Shown here: one piece after another, positions 47,097-54,797 of the stretch
How positions within the stretch are numbered: the stretch's first letter is position 1
Layout: every line of letters starts with the position of its first letter
Assembly: GCA_023392125.1 (NCBI GenBank)
Contig: JAEVZS010000007.1
Coordinates: forward strand, 1 to 64,000
Direction of reading: 5' to 3'
DNA from: Bacteroidota bacterium
GTDB taxonomy: Bacteria; Bacteroidota; Bacteroidia; Cytophagales; Cytophagaceae
DNA: 64,000 bases
The notes under the pieces: model-generated
What the model was told of the DNA's origin: nothing
Database searches by the model: none
What the model saw: the letters and a program-made list of their open reading frames with translations, nothing else
Position numbers and translations under genes: made by a program

Positions 47097-47497
47097 AAAA
47101 AGATATTGAATTTCCGCAGGTTGAAGGTGTATTTGTCATCATCGCCAAAGAAACCAACGAGCTTAACGAAACCGGCTGGTATGTACACCTGATCAACCGA
47201 AACCCGTTTCCTCTGGAAAATGTATTTGTAACTTCCAAAGGATACGGTACACTGAATGATGAAAAACAGGAAACGTCCATTCTTCGTCATCACTTTCCCC
47301 AGATTCATGAGCAATCAACCGTCCTTATTGAACCTATAGACACTTCGGTTTTTCATCTCAACAATCAGTACTGGGTCAGCTACTATGCCAAAGGACAACT
47401 ATTTGACAAAAAATATATTTTTCTTCCCGACTCTATTATTGAAGAAAACCTGACAACCATACCGGAGTTTGAGAGCCCGGTGGTGCTGCACAGCTGA
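47093..47497 (+). CDS. Conserved hypothetical protein coupled to lipB
   Basis: The 134-residue protein has no signal peptide or membrane segment. It is built of strands with polar loops (GWYVHLINRNPFPLENVFV, YWVSYYAKGQLFDKKYIF), suggesting a small immunoglobulin-like or beta-sandwich cytoplasmic protein. I recognise no catalytic motif. Its ATG overlaps the lipB stop by 4 bases (ATGA), so its translation is probably coupled to lipB. A related function is possible but not shown. Confidence 0.75.
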   Translation: MKKDIEFPQVEGVFVIIAKETNELNETGWYVHLINRNPFPLENVFVTSKGYGTLNDEKQETSILRHHFPQIHEQSTVLIEPIDTSVFHLNNQYWVSYYAKGQLFDKKYIFLPDSIIEENLTTIPEFESPVVLHS

Positions 47498-47571
47498 TAC
47501 ATATTCTTACATTCCGGAGCAGAAGACCGGATTTTGTCGGAAGACCGATGCGAAAACTGTCTTCCTTTTTC

Positions 47572-47579
47572 TACCTTTG
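47572..47579 (+). promoter_or_regulatory. Candidate -7 element for der
   Basis: TACCTTTG fits TAnnTTTG and lies 66 bases before the GTG start of der. No TTG is found 17-23 bases upstream, so this is a half-supported promoter. Confidence 0.35.
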
Positions 47580-47645
47580 CAAATCTGGCTTTCTGCTATT
47601 CAGTATCGCCAGTAGCATGTTTTTCTATAAACAGACAAAAATAAC

Positions 47646-48953
47646 GTGGCAAATATTGTAGCAATAGTAGGGCGCCCCAATGTGGGCAAATCGACCCTTT
47701 TTAACAGACTGGTAGGCCAGCGGTCAGCGATCATGGATAATGTGAGCGGGGTGACCAGAGATCGTCATTATGGTCATTCGGAGTGGAGTGGTAAGTTTTT
47801 CACAGTTGTTGATACCGGCGGTTATGTTACCGGGTCTGACGATATCTTTGAAGAAGCGATCAGAGACCAGGTCAGACTGGCGGTTGAAGAAGCCAGTGTG
47901 GTACTTTTTGTGGTGGATATCGATGCAGGCCTGACCGGTCTGGACGAAGAGTTTGCCAATGTCCTTCGCAGATCACCCAAGCCGGTGATTATAGTAGCCA
48001 ACAAAGCAGACAACACAAACAGGATTCACCTGACCGGAGATTTTTACCGGCTCGGATTTGACACTATATATCCGATCAGTGCAAGCAGTGGCTCAGGTAC
48101 GGGCGATTTGCTTGATAAAGTAATTGAGTTTTTTCCGGACAGTGGTATTGAGGAACCTGATGCAGGCGTTCCGAAAATAGCTGTTTTGGGCCGCCCCAAC
48201 GTGGGGAAATCATCTTTTATCAATGTGCTTCTGGGCGAAGAAAGAAGCATCGTAACGGATATGGCCGGGACAACCCGGGATGCGATCAACGCGCGTTATA
48301 AGGCATACGGTAAGGAGTTTATCCTGGTAGATACAGCCGGAATCCGAAAGAAAGCCCGTGTGCACGAGAAGATTGAGTTTTATTCGGTTATGAGAAGCAT
48401 CAAGGCGCTGGAAGAAGCGGATGTGTGTATCGTTATGCTGGATGCCGCTCTCGGACTTGAAGCCCAGGATATAAATATTATATCACTTGCTCACCGAAGA
48501 CGTAAAGGGATTGTCCTGCTGGTTAATAAATGGGATCTGATCGAAAAAGACAATAAGACGCATAAGCAGTTTGTCGATGAAATAAAGGCTAAGCTCGGCC
48601 CTATGGGTTATATTCCTTTACTCTTTATTTCCGTTGTAAAAAAGCAACGAATCTTCCAGGCGATCGAAAAAGCAATTGAAGTCGATGAGGATCGCCGGAA
48701 AAAAGTTTCTACCTCCGCTCTCAATGATGTTTTATTGCCTGTTATTGAGAAAACTCCGCCACCGGCTCTGAAGGGAAAATATATAAAGATCAAATATATT
48801 ACACAATTGCCTACGCATACACCTACGTTCGCTTTCTTCTGCAATTTACCCCAATATATAAAAGAGCCTTATGAGCGTTTCCTCGAAAATAAAATAAGAG
48901 AAAACTTTGGTTTTGAGGGAGTTCCCATAAATCTTGTTTTCAGACAAAAATAG
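47646..48953 (+). CDS. der: Ribosome biogenesis GTPase Der (EngA)
   Basis: Der is a double GTPase needed for 50S subunit assembly. The 435-residue protein has two G domains. The first shows GRPNVGKSTLFN, VVDTGGYV and VANKADN. The second shows GRPNVGKSSFIN, VDTAGIRKKARV and LVNKWDLI. The C-terminal KH-like domain follows (about 350-435, ending PINLVFRQK). The start is GTG at 47646, giving ANIVAIVGRPN directly, with no in-frame ATG nearby. Confidence 0.97.
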   Translation: MANIVAIVGRPNVGKSTLFNRLVGQRSAIMDNVSGVTRDRHYGHSEWSGKFFTVVDTGGYVTGSDDIFEEAIRDQVRLAVEEASVVLFVVDIDAGLTGLDEEFANVLRRSPKPVIIVANKADNTNRIHLTGDFYRLGFDTIYPISASSGSGTGDLLDKVIEFFPDSGIEEPDAGVPKIAVLGRPNVGKSSFINVLLGEERSIVTDMAGTTRDAINARYKAYGKEFILVDTAGIRKKARVHEKIEFYSVMRSIKALEEADVCIVMLDAALGLEAQDINIISLAHRRRKGIVLLVNKWDLIEKDNKTHKQFVDEIKAKLGPMGYIPLLFISVVKKQRIFQAIEKAIEVDEDRRKKVSTSALNDVLLPVIEKTPPPALKGKYIKIKYITQLPTHTPTFAFFCNLPQYIKEPYERFLENKIRENFGFEGVPINLVFRQK

Positions 48954-49021
48954 ACCATCCGTATTTTGCATTTAAAACTTCAAATTAATAGTTGAATAAT
49001 ACCATAACAGCAGACTCTATC

Positions 49022-49219
49022 ATGAAATATCTTCAATTAATCATACTTCTGACATTTTTTGCCCTTTCGTCAGGCTGTAAAGAGAAAAGCTCCTGGGAAA
49101 AAGCCGGGGATGCAACAAAAGAAGCAGCTGATAAAGTTAAGGATGCAACAAAAGAGTCTTCTCAGGAAATAAAAAAAGAATCAAAGAAAGCAGGGAAAAA
49201 ACTAAAGGAACTCTTATAA
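49022..49219 (+). CDS. Tiny lipoprotein with Lys/Glu/Ala-rich amphipathic repeats
   Basis: The 65-residue protein begins with a lipobox leader (FFALSSGC, Cys19). The mature part has repeats of the form KxxxDATKEAADKV, KDATKESSQEI and KKESKKAGKK. These resemble the 11-residue amphipathic helix repeats of LEA-like or entericidin-type stress proteins. It should be an envelope-anchored helical peptide. An in-frame TTG at 48992 gives a longer version without gain. No partner is evident. Confidence 0.65.
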   Translation: MKYLQLIILLTFFALSSGCKEKSSWEKAGDATKEAADKVKDATKESSQEIKKESKKAGKKLKELL

Positions 49220-49326
49220 GTAGGGAGATAGCAGCCGGGATAAAGAAATCGCCGATTTGCAGGAAACACGTCAAGTCACTTGGAATAATTACATTTTAGA
49301 CTGTTCAGAAAAAAGGTGAAATCACA

Positions 49327-49354
49327 TTGGATTGTTGGAATATAATTATATTTG
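49327..49354 (+). promoter_or_regulatory. Promoter for the tandem acidic lipoprotein genes
   Basis: TTG at 49327-49329 is followed after 17 bases by TATATTTG (49347-49354), matching the TTG-N17-TAnnTTTG pattern. The first start codon lies 31 bases further on. Confidence 0.55.
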
Positions 49355-49385
49355 TATCCTAGTTAACATCTAAAACACTATAACT

Positions 49386-49586
49386 ATGAAAAAAGTATTT
49401 GCCCTTATGTTTGCAGCAAGTATGTTTGTATTTGCTTCTTGTGAAAAACCTGCTGAACAGGCTGACTCTTCAGCTGCTGATTCTGCGGTAATTGAAGAGC
49501 CTGTTGCTCCGGTAGAAGAAGAGGATGCTGCAGAAACTGATTCAATTGTTGAAGAGCCTGTTGCTGATGACAGTTTGGCAAACTAA
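49386..49586 (+). CDS. Small acidic lipoprotein, copy 1
   Basis: The 66-residue protein has a lipobox leader (MFVFASC, Cys19). The mature tail is almost entirely Glu, Asp, Ala, Ser, Pro and Val (ADSSAADSAVIEEP, VEEEDAAETDSIVEEP). It probably forms a disordered, negatively charged tether on the membrane. A related gene follows after 16 bases, also ending in a DS..AN motif. Function unknown. Confidence 0.72.
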   Translation: MKKVFALMFAASMFVFASCEKPAEQADSSAADSAVIEEPVAPVEEEDAAETDSIVEEPVADDSLAN

Positions 49587-49602
49587 TATTCCAAAACAAT
49601 CC

Positions 49603-49809
49603 ATGAAAAGAATATTAGCTGTATTTGCTGTAACGGTTACTTTGCTGGCAACATCCTGCGGAAATAATGCAGAACAGACAGTTTCTGAAATTGCTGCTGA
49701 TTCTGCAATTGCTCCGGCAGATGCCACCGCTGAAGAGACAACAACCGACACAACAATTGCAATCGAATCCGATTCTGTTATTGTTGAGGACAGTATCTCT
49801 GCAAACTAG
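49603..49809 (+). CDS. Small acidic lipoprotein, copy 2
   Basis: The 68-residue protein has a lipobox leader (LLATSC, Cys19) and an acidic, Thr/Ala/Asp-rich mature tail (AADSAIAPADATAEETTTD, ending VEDSISAN). It shares the layout and the C-terminal DS..AN motif with the gene just upstream, so the pair looks like a tandem duplication that has drifted. A longer frame beginning at 49525 overlaps the first gene and lacks the leader. A terminator follows. Confidence 0.7.
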   Translation: MKRILAVFAVTVTLLATSCGNNAEQTVSEIAADSAIAPADATAEETTTDTTIAIESDSVIVEDSISAN

Positions 49810-49831
49810 ACTACCAGGTTGAAAAAAAATT

Positions 49832-49865
49832 AAAAAGGGCTTTGCTTAACCGTGAAGCTCTTTTT
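49832..49865 (+). terminator. Intrinsic terminator after the acidic lipoprotein pair
   Basis: AAAAAGGGCTT (49832-49842) pairs with AAGCTCTTTTT (49855-49865), with one G-T wobble, and the right arm ends in a T-run. The downstream SprT-like gene starts at 49879, just after it. Confidence 0.75.
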
Positions 49866-49878
49866 ACTTTTAAACAAG

Positions 49879-50496
49879 ATGAGTAGTCAAAAGCTTCGTT
49901 TCTTCCTTTCCAGATATATCCCCCCGCAGGCTGTTGATTACTGTGTCCAATTGTGGGAGGAGAAAAATTTCGATCTTACCATCACCCCCAAAAGAGCTTC
50001 CAAGCTGGGGGATTACTCGTATAATCCCAAAACCAGACGCCACAAAATAACCGTCAACGGAGATCTGAACGCTTATTCTTTTCTGATTACCTATATCCAT
50101 GAGATTGCACATTACCGGACCTATTTGCACTATGGATTTAATGTAAAACCTCATGGTCATGAGTGGAAGAATCAGTTTGTCCGTCTGATGCAGCCTATGC
50201 TCTCTCCGGAGATTTTCCCATCTGGCCTGCTCCCTGTATTATACAATTATTTTAATAACCCTAAAGCATCCTCCTGCTCCGACATTCAGCTTCTGAAAGC
50301 CCTCCGAAATCAGGATAATCCGGAAAAGATTACGTTTCTGGGAGAATTACCCACAGGAGCATATTTTCAGTTCAACAATCGCATATTTGTCAAGGAAAGT
50401 AAAAAACGAACCAGGATCCTCTGCCTGGAACCTTCCAGCGGAAAAAAATTTCTTATATCCGAAGCTGCTACAGTAGAGACCATTGGCCAGAAATAA
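49879..50496 (+). CDS. SprT-like zinc metalloprotease domain protein
   Basis: The 205-residue protein has the HExxH metalloprotease signature as HEIAH (residues 74-78) in ITYIHEIAHYRTYLHYG. The segment KPHGHEWKNQFVRLM then supplies the third conserved His and a Trp, as in SprT/Spartan domains. No zinc-ribbon cysteines follow. SprT-like proteases cleave DNA-bound proteins in some organisms, but bacterial members are poorly known. The ATG at 49879 is preferred because an upstream in-frame ATG at 49852 falls within the preceding terminator. Confidence 0.85.
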   Translation: MSSQKLRFFLSRYIPPQAVDYCVQLWEEKNFDLTITPKRASKLGDYSYNPKTRRHKITVNGDLNAYSFLITYIHEIAHYRTYLHYGFNVKPHGHEWKNQFVRLMQPMLSPEIFPSGLLPVLYNYFNNPKASSCSDIQLLKALRNQDNPEKITFLGELPTGAYFQFNNRIFVKESKKRTRILCLEPSSGKKFLISEAATVETIGQK

Positions 50497-50502
50497 TCGT
50501 GC

Positions 50503-50537
50503 TTACTAAAAGAATCAAAATCCGATTCTTTTAGTAA
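50503..50537. terminator. 14-bp perfect inverted repeat between convergent genes
   Basis: TTACTAAAAGAATC (50503-50516) pairs perfectly with GATTCTTTTAGTAA (50524-50537) around seven bases. It lies between the SprT-like gene and the 3' end of the leftward operon and encodes the last codons of the latter. Neither side has a T-run, so it is either a bidirectional terminator of atypical form or an RNA-stabilising 3' hairpin. Confidence 0.6.
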
Positions 50538-51084
50538 TCCTGTCATTTACATATCTGCAAAAAACAATCGGTTTCATCGTTCTCCAGGCAGGAATATCCA
50601 GGTTACCACCCCAGCTGATATAACTGTCAATATTGTACTTTTTCCACTCCTCGCACACAAAATCCCTGAAATTGACAGCGGCTATCCAGCCATCCTCTAT
50701 GTCCTCATACCATTCTTCATAGTAACAGTCGTCCGCACCATGAAAGTTAAATATGTTTTCGCCGATCAGTATGAATTTATTAATACCTGTAGCGATTATG
50801 TAATCCAGGATATTCCGTTTCAGATGCATGATATCATTATGAAGCGTATCATTCCACTCCCCCAGCATCTCGATTACCGCATATCCCTCAGAGTAATCCG
50901 CATATAATATTTTGATATATAATGTTTCGGAACCTATATAATCCCACATTGGGTGGATATAGTAACCATAAATCGCATTGGTATACTCAGAGATAGTATA
51001 CCGGGCATTGTACAATGGTGAGCGGGCATCTTCCGATGCGACATAATATTTTTCCCAATTATAATATGGTTCTATTTCATGCAT
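50515..51084 (-). CDS. Conserved hypothetical protein at the end of the murQ operon
   Basis: The 189-residue protein is rich in Tyr, Trp, Asp and Glu (YYNWEKYYV, CYYEEWYEDIEDGW) and has no signal peptide or membrane segment. The order of strands and helices (LKRNILDYIIATGINKFILIGENI, then a closing RDFVCEEWKKYNIDSYISW) suggests a small alpha/beta fold. I do not recognise a family. Its start overlaps murQ by 8 bases. Its last codons lie in a 14-bp inverted repeat. Confidence 0.75.
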   Translation of the reverse strand: MHEIEPYYNWEKYYVASEDARSPLYNARYTISEYTNAIYGYYIHPMWDYIGSETLYIKILYADYSEGYAVIEMLGEWNDTLHNDIMHLKRNILDYIIATGINKFILIGENIFNFHGADDCYYEEWYEDIEDGWIAAVNFRDFVCEEWKKYNIDSYISWGGNLDIPAWRTMKPIVFCRYVNDRITKRIGF

Positions 51085-51889
51085 GATCTCTGTACCAGTC
51101 TATAGCTTTTCGAACGTTCCGGTGCGTCATCAGCAATTTTTCAGCTTCCGGATCCGATATCCCAAGCTGGTCAACCAGGATCCTGATCCCTCTCCGAAAC
51201 AGTTTATTATTGTTTAATTGCATATCAACCATATTGTTTCCCTTCACTTTGCCCAGACGGATCATTAGCGAGGTCGATATCATATTAAGCGTAAGCTTTT
51301 GGGCGGTACCAGCCTTCATACGGGTACTGCCGGATACAAATTCAGGCCCCACTATTATTTCTATCGGGAAATCGGCAAGAGAGGCGAGCCTTGTATCGCG
51401 ATTGCAGGTAATACAGCCTGTCCGGATACCATTCTGCCTGCATTGCTCAATAGCCCCGACAACATAGGGAGTAGAGCCTGATGCTGCAATTCCCAGCACA
51501 AAGTCTTTATCAGACAGATTATAAGCCTGCAAATCATCCCAGCCCCGCATATAGTCATCTTCCACAGACTCAACAGCCATTCGTAAAGCTTTGTCGCCAC
51601 CGGCAATAATCCCCACAATAATATCGTCGGCAATTCCATAGGTTGGCGGACATTCAGAAGCATCCACCACACCAAGACGCCCGCTGGTACCTGCTCCGAT
51701 ATAAAAGAGTCTTCCTCCCGCCTTTAATTTCCCTTCCAGAACTTCTACCACCCGCTCAATCTGGGGGATTGCTTTCTCCACAGCCTGAGGTACTGTTTTG
51801 TCTTCTCTGTTAATATTCAGCAGAAGCTCACTGACAGACATCTGTTCCAGATTGTCATAACCGGAGGAGGATTCAGTCTCTATACCCAT
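51077..51889 (-). CDS. murQ: N-acetylmuramic acid 6-phosphate etherase
   Basis: MurQ cleaves the lactyl ether of MurNAc 6-phosphate to give GlcNAc 6-phosphate and lactate during cell-wall recycling. The 270-residue SIS-fold protein shows FYIGAGTSGRLGVVDASECP with Glu79, SVEDDYMRGW with Glu110, GIAASGSTPYVVGAI and GPEFVSGSTRMKAGTAQK. Glu79 and Glu110 correspond by alignment of motif spacing to the catalytic pair of the family. It follows a BadF-type sugar kinase by 2 bases, which could supply the phosphorylated substrate. Confidence 0.95.
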   Translation of the reverse strand: MGIETESSSGYDNLEQMSVSELLLNINREDKTVPQAVEKAIPQIERVVEVLEGKLKAGGRLFYIGAGTSGRLGVVDASECPPTYGIADDIIVGIIAGGDKALRMAVESVEDDYMRGWDDLQAYNLSDKDFVLGIAASGSTPYVVGAIEQCRQNGIRTGCITCNRDTRLASLADFPIEIIVGPEFVSGSTRMKAGTAQKLTLNMISTSLMIRLGKVKGNNMVDMQLNNNKLFRRGIRILVDQLGISDPEAEKLLMTHRNVRKAIDWYRDHA

Positions 51890-51891
51890 TA

Positions 51892-52734
51892 TTATTTTAT
51901 AGAATGAAAGTCTGTGAGCGCATTAATAGGGTCCTGAATAACCTGACCGAGCTCAAATCCCATATTCCCGGCCAGTTCCTGCAAATGAGGCAGACATAAG
52001 TAGGCTACCGATCCCACAAACGCAATTTTTTCATCCCGCCATCCTGAATAACGGGCTACATTTTCTTCAATAAATGTCCGGAAGCTCCTGGAAATAAGGT
52101 TTCGCATATATTCATCCTGCTGATGCTCAAGTATAAAAGACATGAACGAAGCCAGGTAGCGGTTGGGCATCGGTTTTTTATATATCTTATCCAGAATATC
52201 AGCTGTCCGGTCTTTATAGGTTTCCTCAAACTGCTCCTTCAGATAATCGGGCAGCTTATTGCGCAGATAATCGGTAATCAGAAGCTTGCCCTTATATCCT
52301 CCACTGCCTTCATCGCCAAGATATAATCCCAGAGATGTCACATTCTCTATAATATTCCTGCCATCATAATAACAGGAGTTTGAACCTGTACCGGCAATAC
52401 AGGCAATACCTGAGGTATGCCCCAGCAATGCCCTGGCTGCTGCCATAAGATCATGATCTACCTCTATCGAAGCATGTCTGAAGACAAAATGTAACGGAAT
52501 ATAGACATCACGTTTGCGGTCTTCGTTGCCCAGACCCGCTCCATAAAAAAACACGGAAGATACGGAAGAGGGATCTCCGATCAGAGGTACCAGCTCCTTT
52601 CGAAGTGTTTCCTCAATTTCTGCCTGGCTAAGATAATAAGGATTTATGCCACTTGTTTTCACCGTCTTTACTTTTGAGGTCTCCCAAAATCTCCAGGTCG
52701 TTTTGGTAGATCCGCTATCGGCAAGTACTATCAT
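51892..52734 (-). CDS. BadF/BadG/BcrA-type sugar kinase (probable amino-sugar kinase)
   Basis: The 280-residue protein has the ASKHA-fold phosphate loop DSGSTKTTW at its start and a second nucleotide motif GIACIAGTGSNSCYYDG, followed by YLGDEGSGGYKG. This belongs to the BadF/BadG/BcrA ATPase domain group that includes GlcNAc kinase and the MurNAc kinase MurK. Its place directly before murQ suggests phosphorylation of MurNAc or GlcNAc from cell-wall turnover. I see no AnmK-type kinase in this window. The exact substrate cannot be read from sequence. Confidence 0.85.
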   Translation of the reverse strand: MIVLADSGSTKTTWRFWETSKVKTVKTSGINPYYLSQAEIEETLRKELVPLIGDPSSVSSVFFYGAGLGNEDRKRDVYIPLHFVFRHASIEVDHDLMAAARALLGHTSGIACIAGTGSNSCYYDGRNIIENVTSLGLYLGDEGSGGYKGKLLITDYLRNKLPDYLKEQFEETYKDRTADILDKIYKKPMPNRYLASFMSFILEHQQDEYMRNLISRSFRTFIEENVARYSGWRDEKIAFVGSVAYLCLPHLQELAGNMGFELGQVIQDPINALTDFHSIK

Positions 52735-52772
52735 GCTATTAAAATTCTTTTATTTTGGTGATAACAAAAAAA

Positions 52773-53021
52773 TCATCGAAGAATGCCCACTACATTAAAC
52801 TTGTCAAAAACATTTTCAGTATGGGGAGCGTCAGCCATCTCTGCAGTAAGATCCTGTCCTGCCCAATGTTCGTAATGCTTTCCACCTCTCCACAGACGGC
52901 TTCGGTTGAGCTCATATATTTTCCCTTTATAGGCACACCATATCTCCTCTTTGTCTACACCATTGCGCAAGGCAAGCTGAGAACGCGTATAAACAGGCAG
53001 GGGTTCATTACTATTTTCCAT
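52773..53021 (-). CDS. Cytochrome b5-like heme/steroid-binding domain protein
   Basis: The 82-residue protein matches the small bacterial cytochrome b5-like group (PGRMC-type). YTRSQLALRNGVDKEEIW is the entry helix, CAYKGKIYELNRSRLW the strand pair, GKHYEHWAGQDLTAEM the His-containing loop, and DAPHTENVFDKF the second conserved His region. The group typically binds heme. Its start overlaps the RDD membrane-protein gene by 11 bases, which suggests coupled translation and possibly a membrane partner. Confidence 0.82.
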   Translation of the reverse strand: MENSNEPLPVYTRSQLALRNGVDKEEIWCAYKGKIYELNRSRLWRGGKHYEHWAGQDLTAEMADAPHTENVFDKFNVVGILR

Positions 53022-53478
53022 GCTGCTGAACTACCATTGTATTGGCAAAGCGGTCTCCCAGCCGTTGATTATTATCACTGGTATATAGCTGATATAGCTC
53101 GATAAGGATCAGAAGCAGCGTTATCCCGCCGACCGTATAGGCTATCCATAATCCGAGCAGATTAGGCAGAAATACAAAGTTGCGCTTGATTCCGTCAAGA
53201 TAAGACACGGGTGTTTCTTCCTTGTGCAATACCTTGAGACCGACAATTTTCTTACCAACTGACTGATATCCTAATCCTTTCAGGCTGTCTCTGAAAAACA
53301 GATACGACAACGCAATGATCTCACCAACTCCGCTCAGGCTAAACAAACCAAACACGACACCAAGTACAAGCGCAATCACTGCATATACCAGAAGATCAAT
53401 TACCCCGGCTGTAATTCGTTGTGCCGGAGTAGCAATCGTATGATTATCAATCACGGAGATATTTTCAAAATTTACCAT
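53011..53478 (-). CDS. RDD family membrane protein
   Basis: The 155-residue protein shows the RDD family pattern: ATPAQRITAGVIDLLVYAVI with the first Arg and Asp, GYQSVGKKIVGLKV, and QRLGDRFANTMVV near the end, with three hydrophobic segments. The family's function is mostly unknown, with ion or solute transport proposed for some members. It sits between the ureohydrolase-like gene (19-base gap) and the cytochrome b5-like gene (11-base overlap). Confidence 0.88.
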   Translation of the reverse strand: MVNFENISVIDNHTIATPAQRITAGVIDLLVYAVIALVLGVVFGLFSLSGVGEIIALSYLFFRDSLKGLGYQSVGKKIVGLKVLHKEETPVSYLDGIKRNFVFLPNLLGLWIAYTVGGITLLLILIELYQLYTSDNNQRLGDRFANTMVVQQHGK

Positions 53479-53497
53479 TTGTGTATTTATTCAATTG

Positions 53498-54649
53498 TTA
53501 GCTTAATTTTGCCTGAGTCAGAATCCAGCGGTTGGGAATATCTCCGTTCACCGCATCCGAATAATCTTTGTAGCTGCAAGGTATCAGAGCACTCCCCTGC
53601 TGTCCTCCGGATGCAGAGGAGTAAGTCACTTCCATCCACCATTTATCAGTCAGCGTATCTTTATAGAAGCACAGCTTATGAGGATGTTCTTTCATGTCCA
53701 CTATATATTTGGTAAAACGCAAATCGGTAATATCAATTTCTGCATTCCGATGGTAATACCCCTCAACAAAATACCAGATCATGGTTGACACTACAAATGC
53801 AGTCCGTTGCCTGTCATCGCACTGAGGATTAAACTCATAGATTCCCAGAGAAGCCATTTTAGAGCTTATGCCGGCATACCAGCACAACCGGCAAGCCTCT
53901 TCTGCAGTCAGCCCGAACGGAACAGCGTTGGCATTTCCGGGAGCATCTGACATCTTTATCGCACTCAGATCAAAGGAAAGCATATCTGCATTTCTGATCA
54001 CAGGCTCACATTCTGTAAGATCGTCTTTTACATGACCAAGCCGGCATACTTCGAAATAAAGCTTTTCCAGCGCATTGATTTTCTCCTGTTCAACAAGGAA
54101 GCTCTGAAAGGCAAGATGACTATAATGAAAAAGAAAATTGGGCTTATGAGTCAGAATACGCTCCAGATGTGATGCGGATTCTCCTCCGAAATGCTCCATA
54201 TCGATCCGGGAGTCAACGGCCACCAGCGATATGGCCCTGTCCAGAGACTCAAAGGCAATATACTGACCAATATCAAGATCGTGAGAACCACCAACAATAA
54301 CCGGTACAATATTTAATTCCATAAGTCCCTGACAGACTTCTTTAAGGCGAAGCAGCGTATCTTCGTATGTTGCCCCGGACCGGAGATTTCCGAGATCTGC
54401 AATACGGTACAAACCACTTCCTTTCTTTAGCTTATATAAAACACTTCGTACCGCATCCGGCCCTTCTTCCACAGGCTGATTAGTTAACGTTCCTCTGCTT
54501 TCAGGAACACCCACGATGGCAATATCAATGTTTTCCAGAGCAGGAAACGATTCATGAAAAATCCGGATATTGGACTGCCACTCAGCTGCCGAAGGATTGA
54601 CTGATAAGACACTATCTGAAACGGGATCGAAGAATATGGCAAGATTCAT
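53498..54649 (-). CDS. Arginase/formimidoylglutamase-fold protein with degenerate metal site
   Basis: The 383-residue protein has the ureohydrolase layout: IVGVPESRGTLTNQP, VPVIVGGSHDLDIGQ, VAVDSRIDM, LSFDLSAIKMSDAPG, and a C-terminal MASLGIYEFNPQCD. Arginase-type enzymes bind two manganese ions with GGxH, DxHxD and SFDxD motifs. Here GGSHD keeps the first His, but DSRID has Arg where a ligand His is expected, and SFDLS has Ser where the second Asp is expected. The protein may be a pseudoenzyme or a divergent hydrolase. The substrate is unknown. It is the first gene of a leftward cluster of six. Confidence 0.85.
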   Translation of the reverse strand: MNLAIFFDPVSDSVLSVNPSAAEWQSNIRIFHESFPALENIDIAIVGVPESRGTLTNQPVEEGPDAVRSVLYKLKKGSGLYRIADLGNLRSGATYEDTLLRLKEVCQGLMELNIVPVIVGGSHDLDIGQYIAFESLDRAISLVAVDSRIDMEHFGGESASHLERILTHKPNFLFHYSHLAFQSFLVEQEKINALEKLYFEVCRLGHVKDDLTECEPVIRNADMLSFDLSAIKMSDAPGNANAVPFGLTAEEACRLCWYAGISSKMASLGIYEFNPQCDDRQRTAFVVSTMIWYFVEGYYHRNAEIDITDLRFTKYIVDMKEHPHKLCFYKDTLTDKWWMEVTYSSASGGQQGSALIPCSYKDYSDAVNGDIPNRWILTQAKLS

Positions 54650-54797
54650 ACATAAAGCTACTAGCTTTTATGTTAAGTAACAAAACAGAACCATGATAAA
54701 AAAGCAATGAAAAAACGAACACATTGTTATATAAACTTCTCTTTTCCGAAAAACATGATACCAACTATTTCGTACTTCTCTTTCACAACATGGTTAT

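Noticed and set aside
49525..49602. Upstream extension of the second acidic lipoprotein gene
   Set aside because: It overlaps the first lipoprotein gene in another frame and would bury the lipobox leader.
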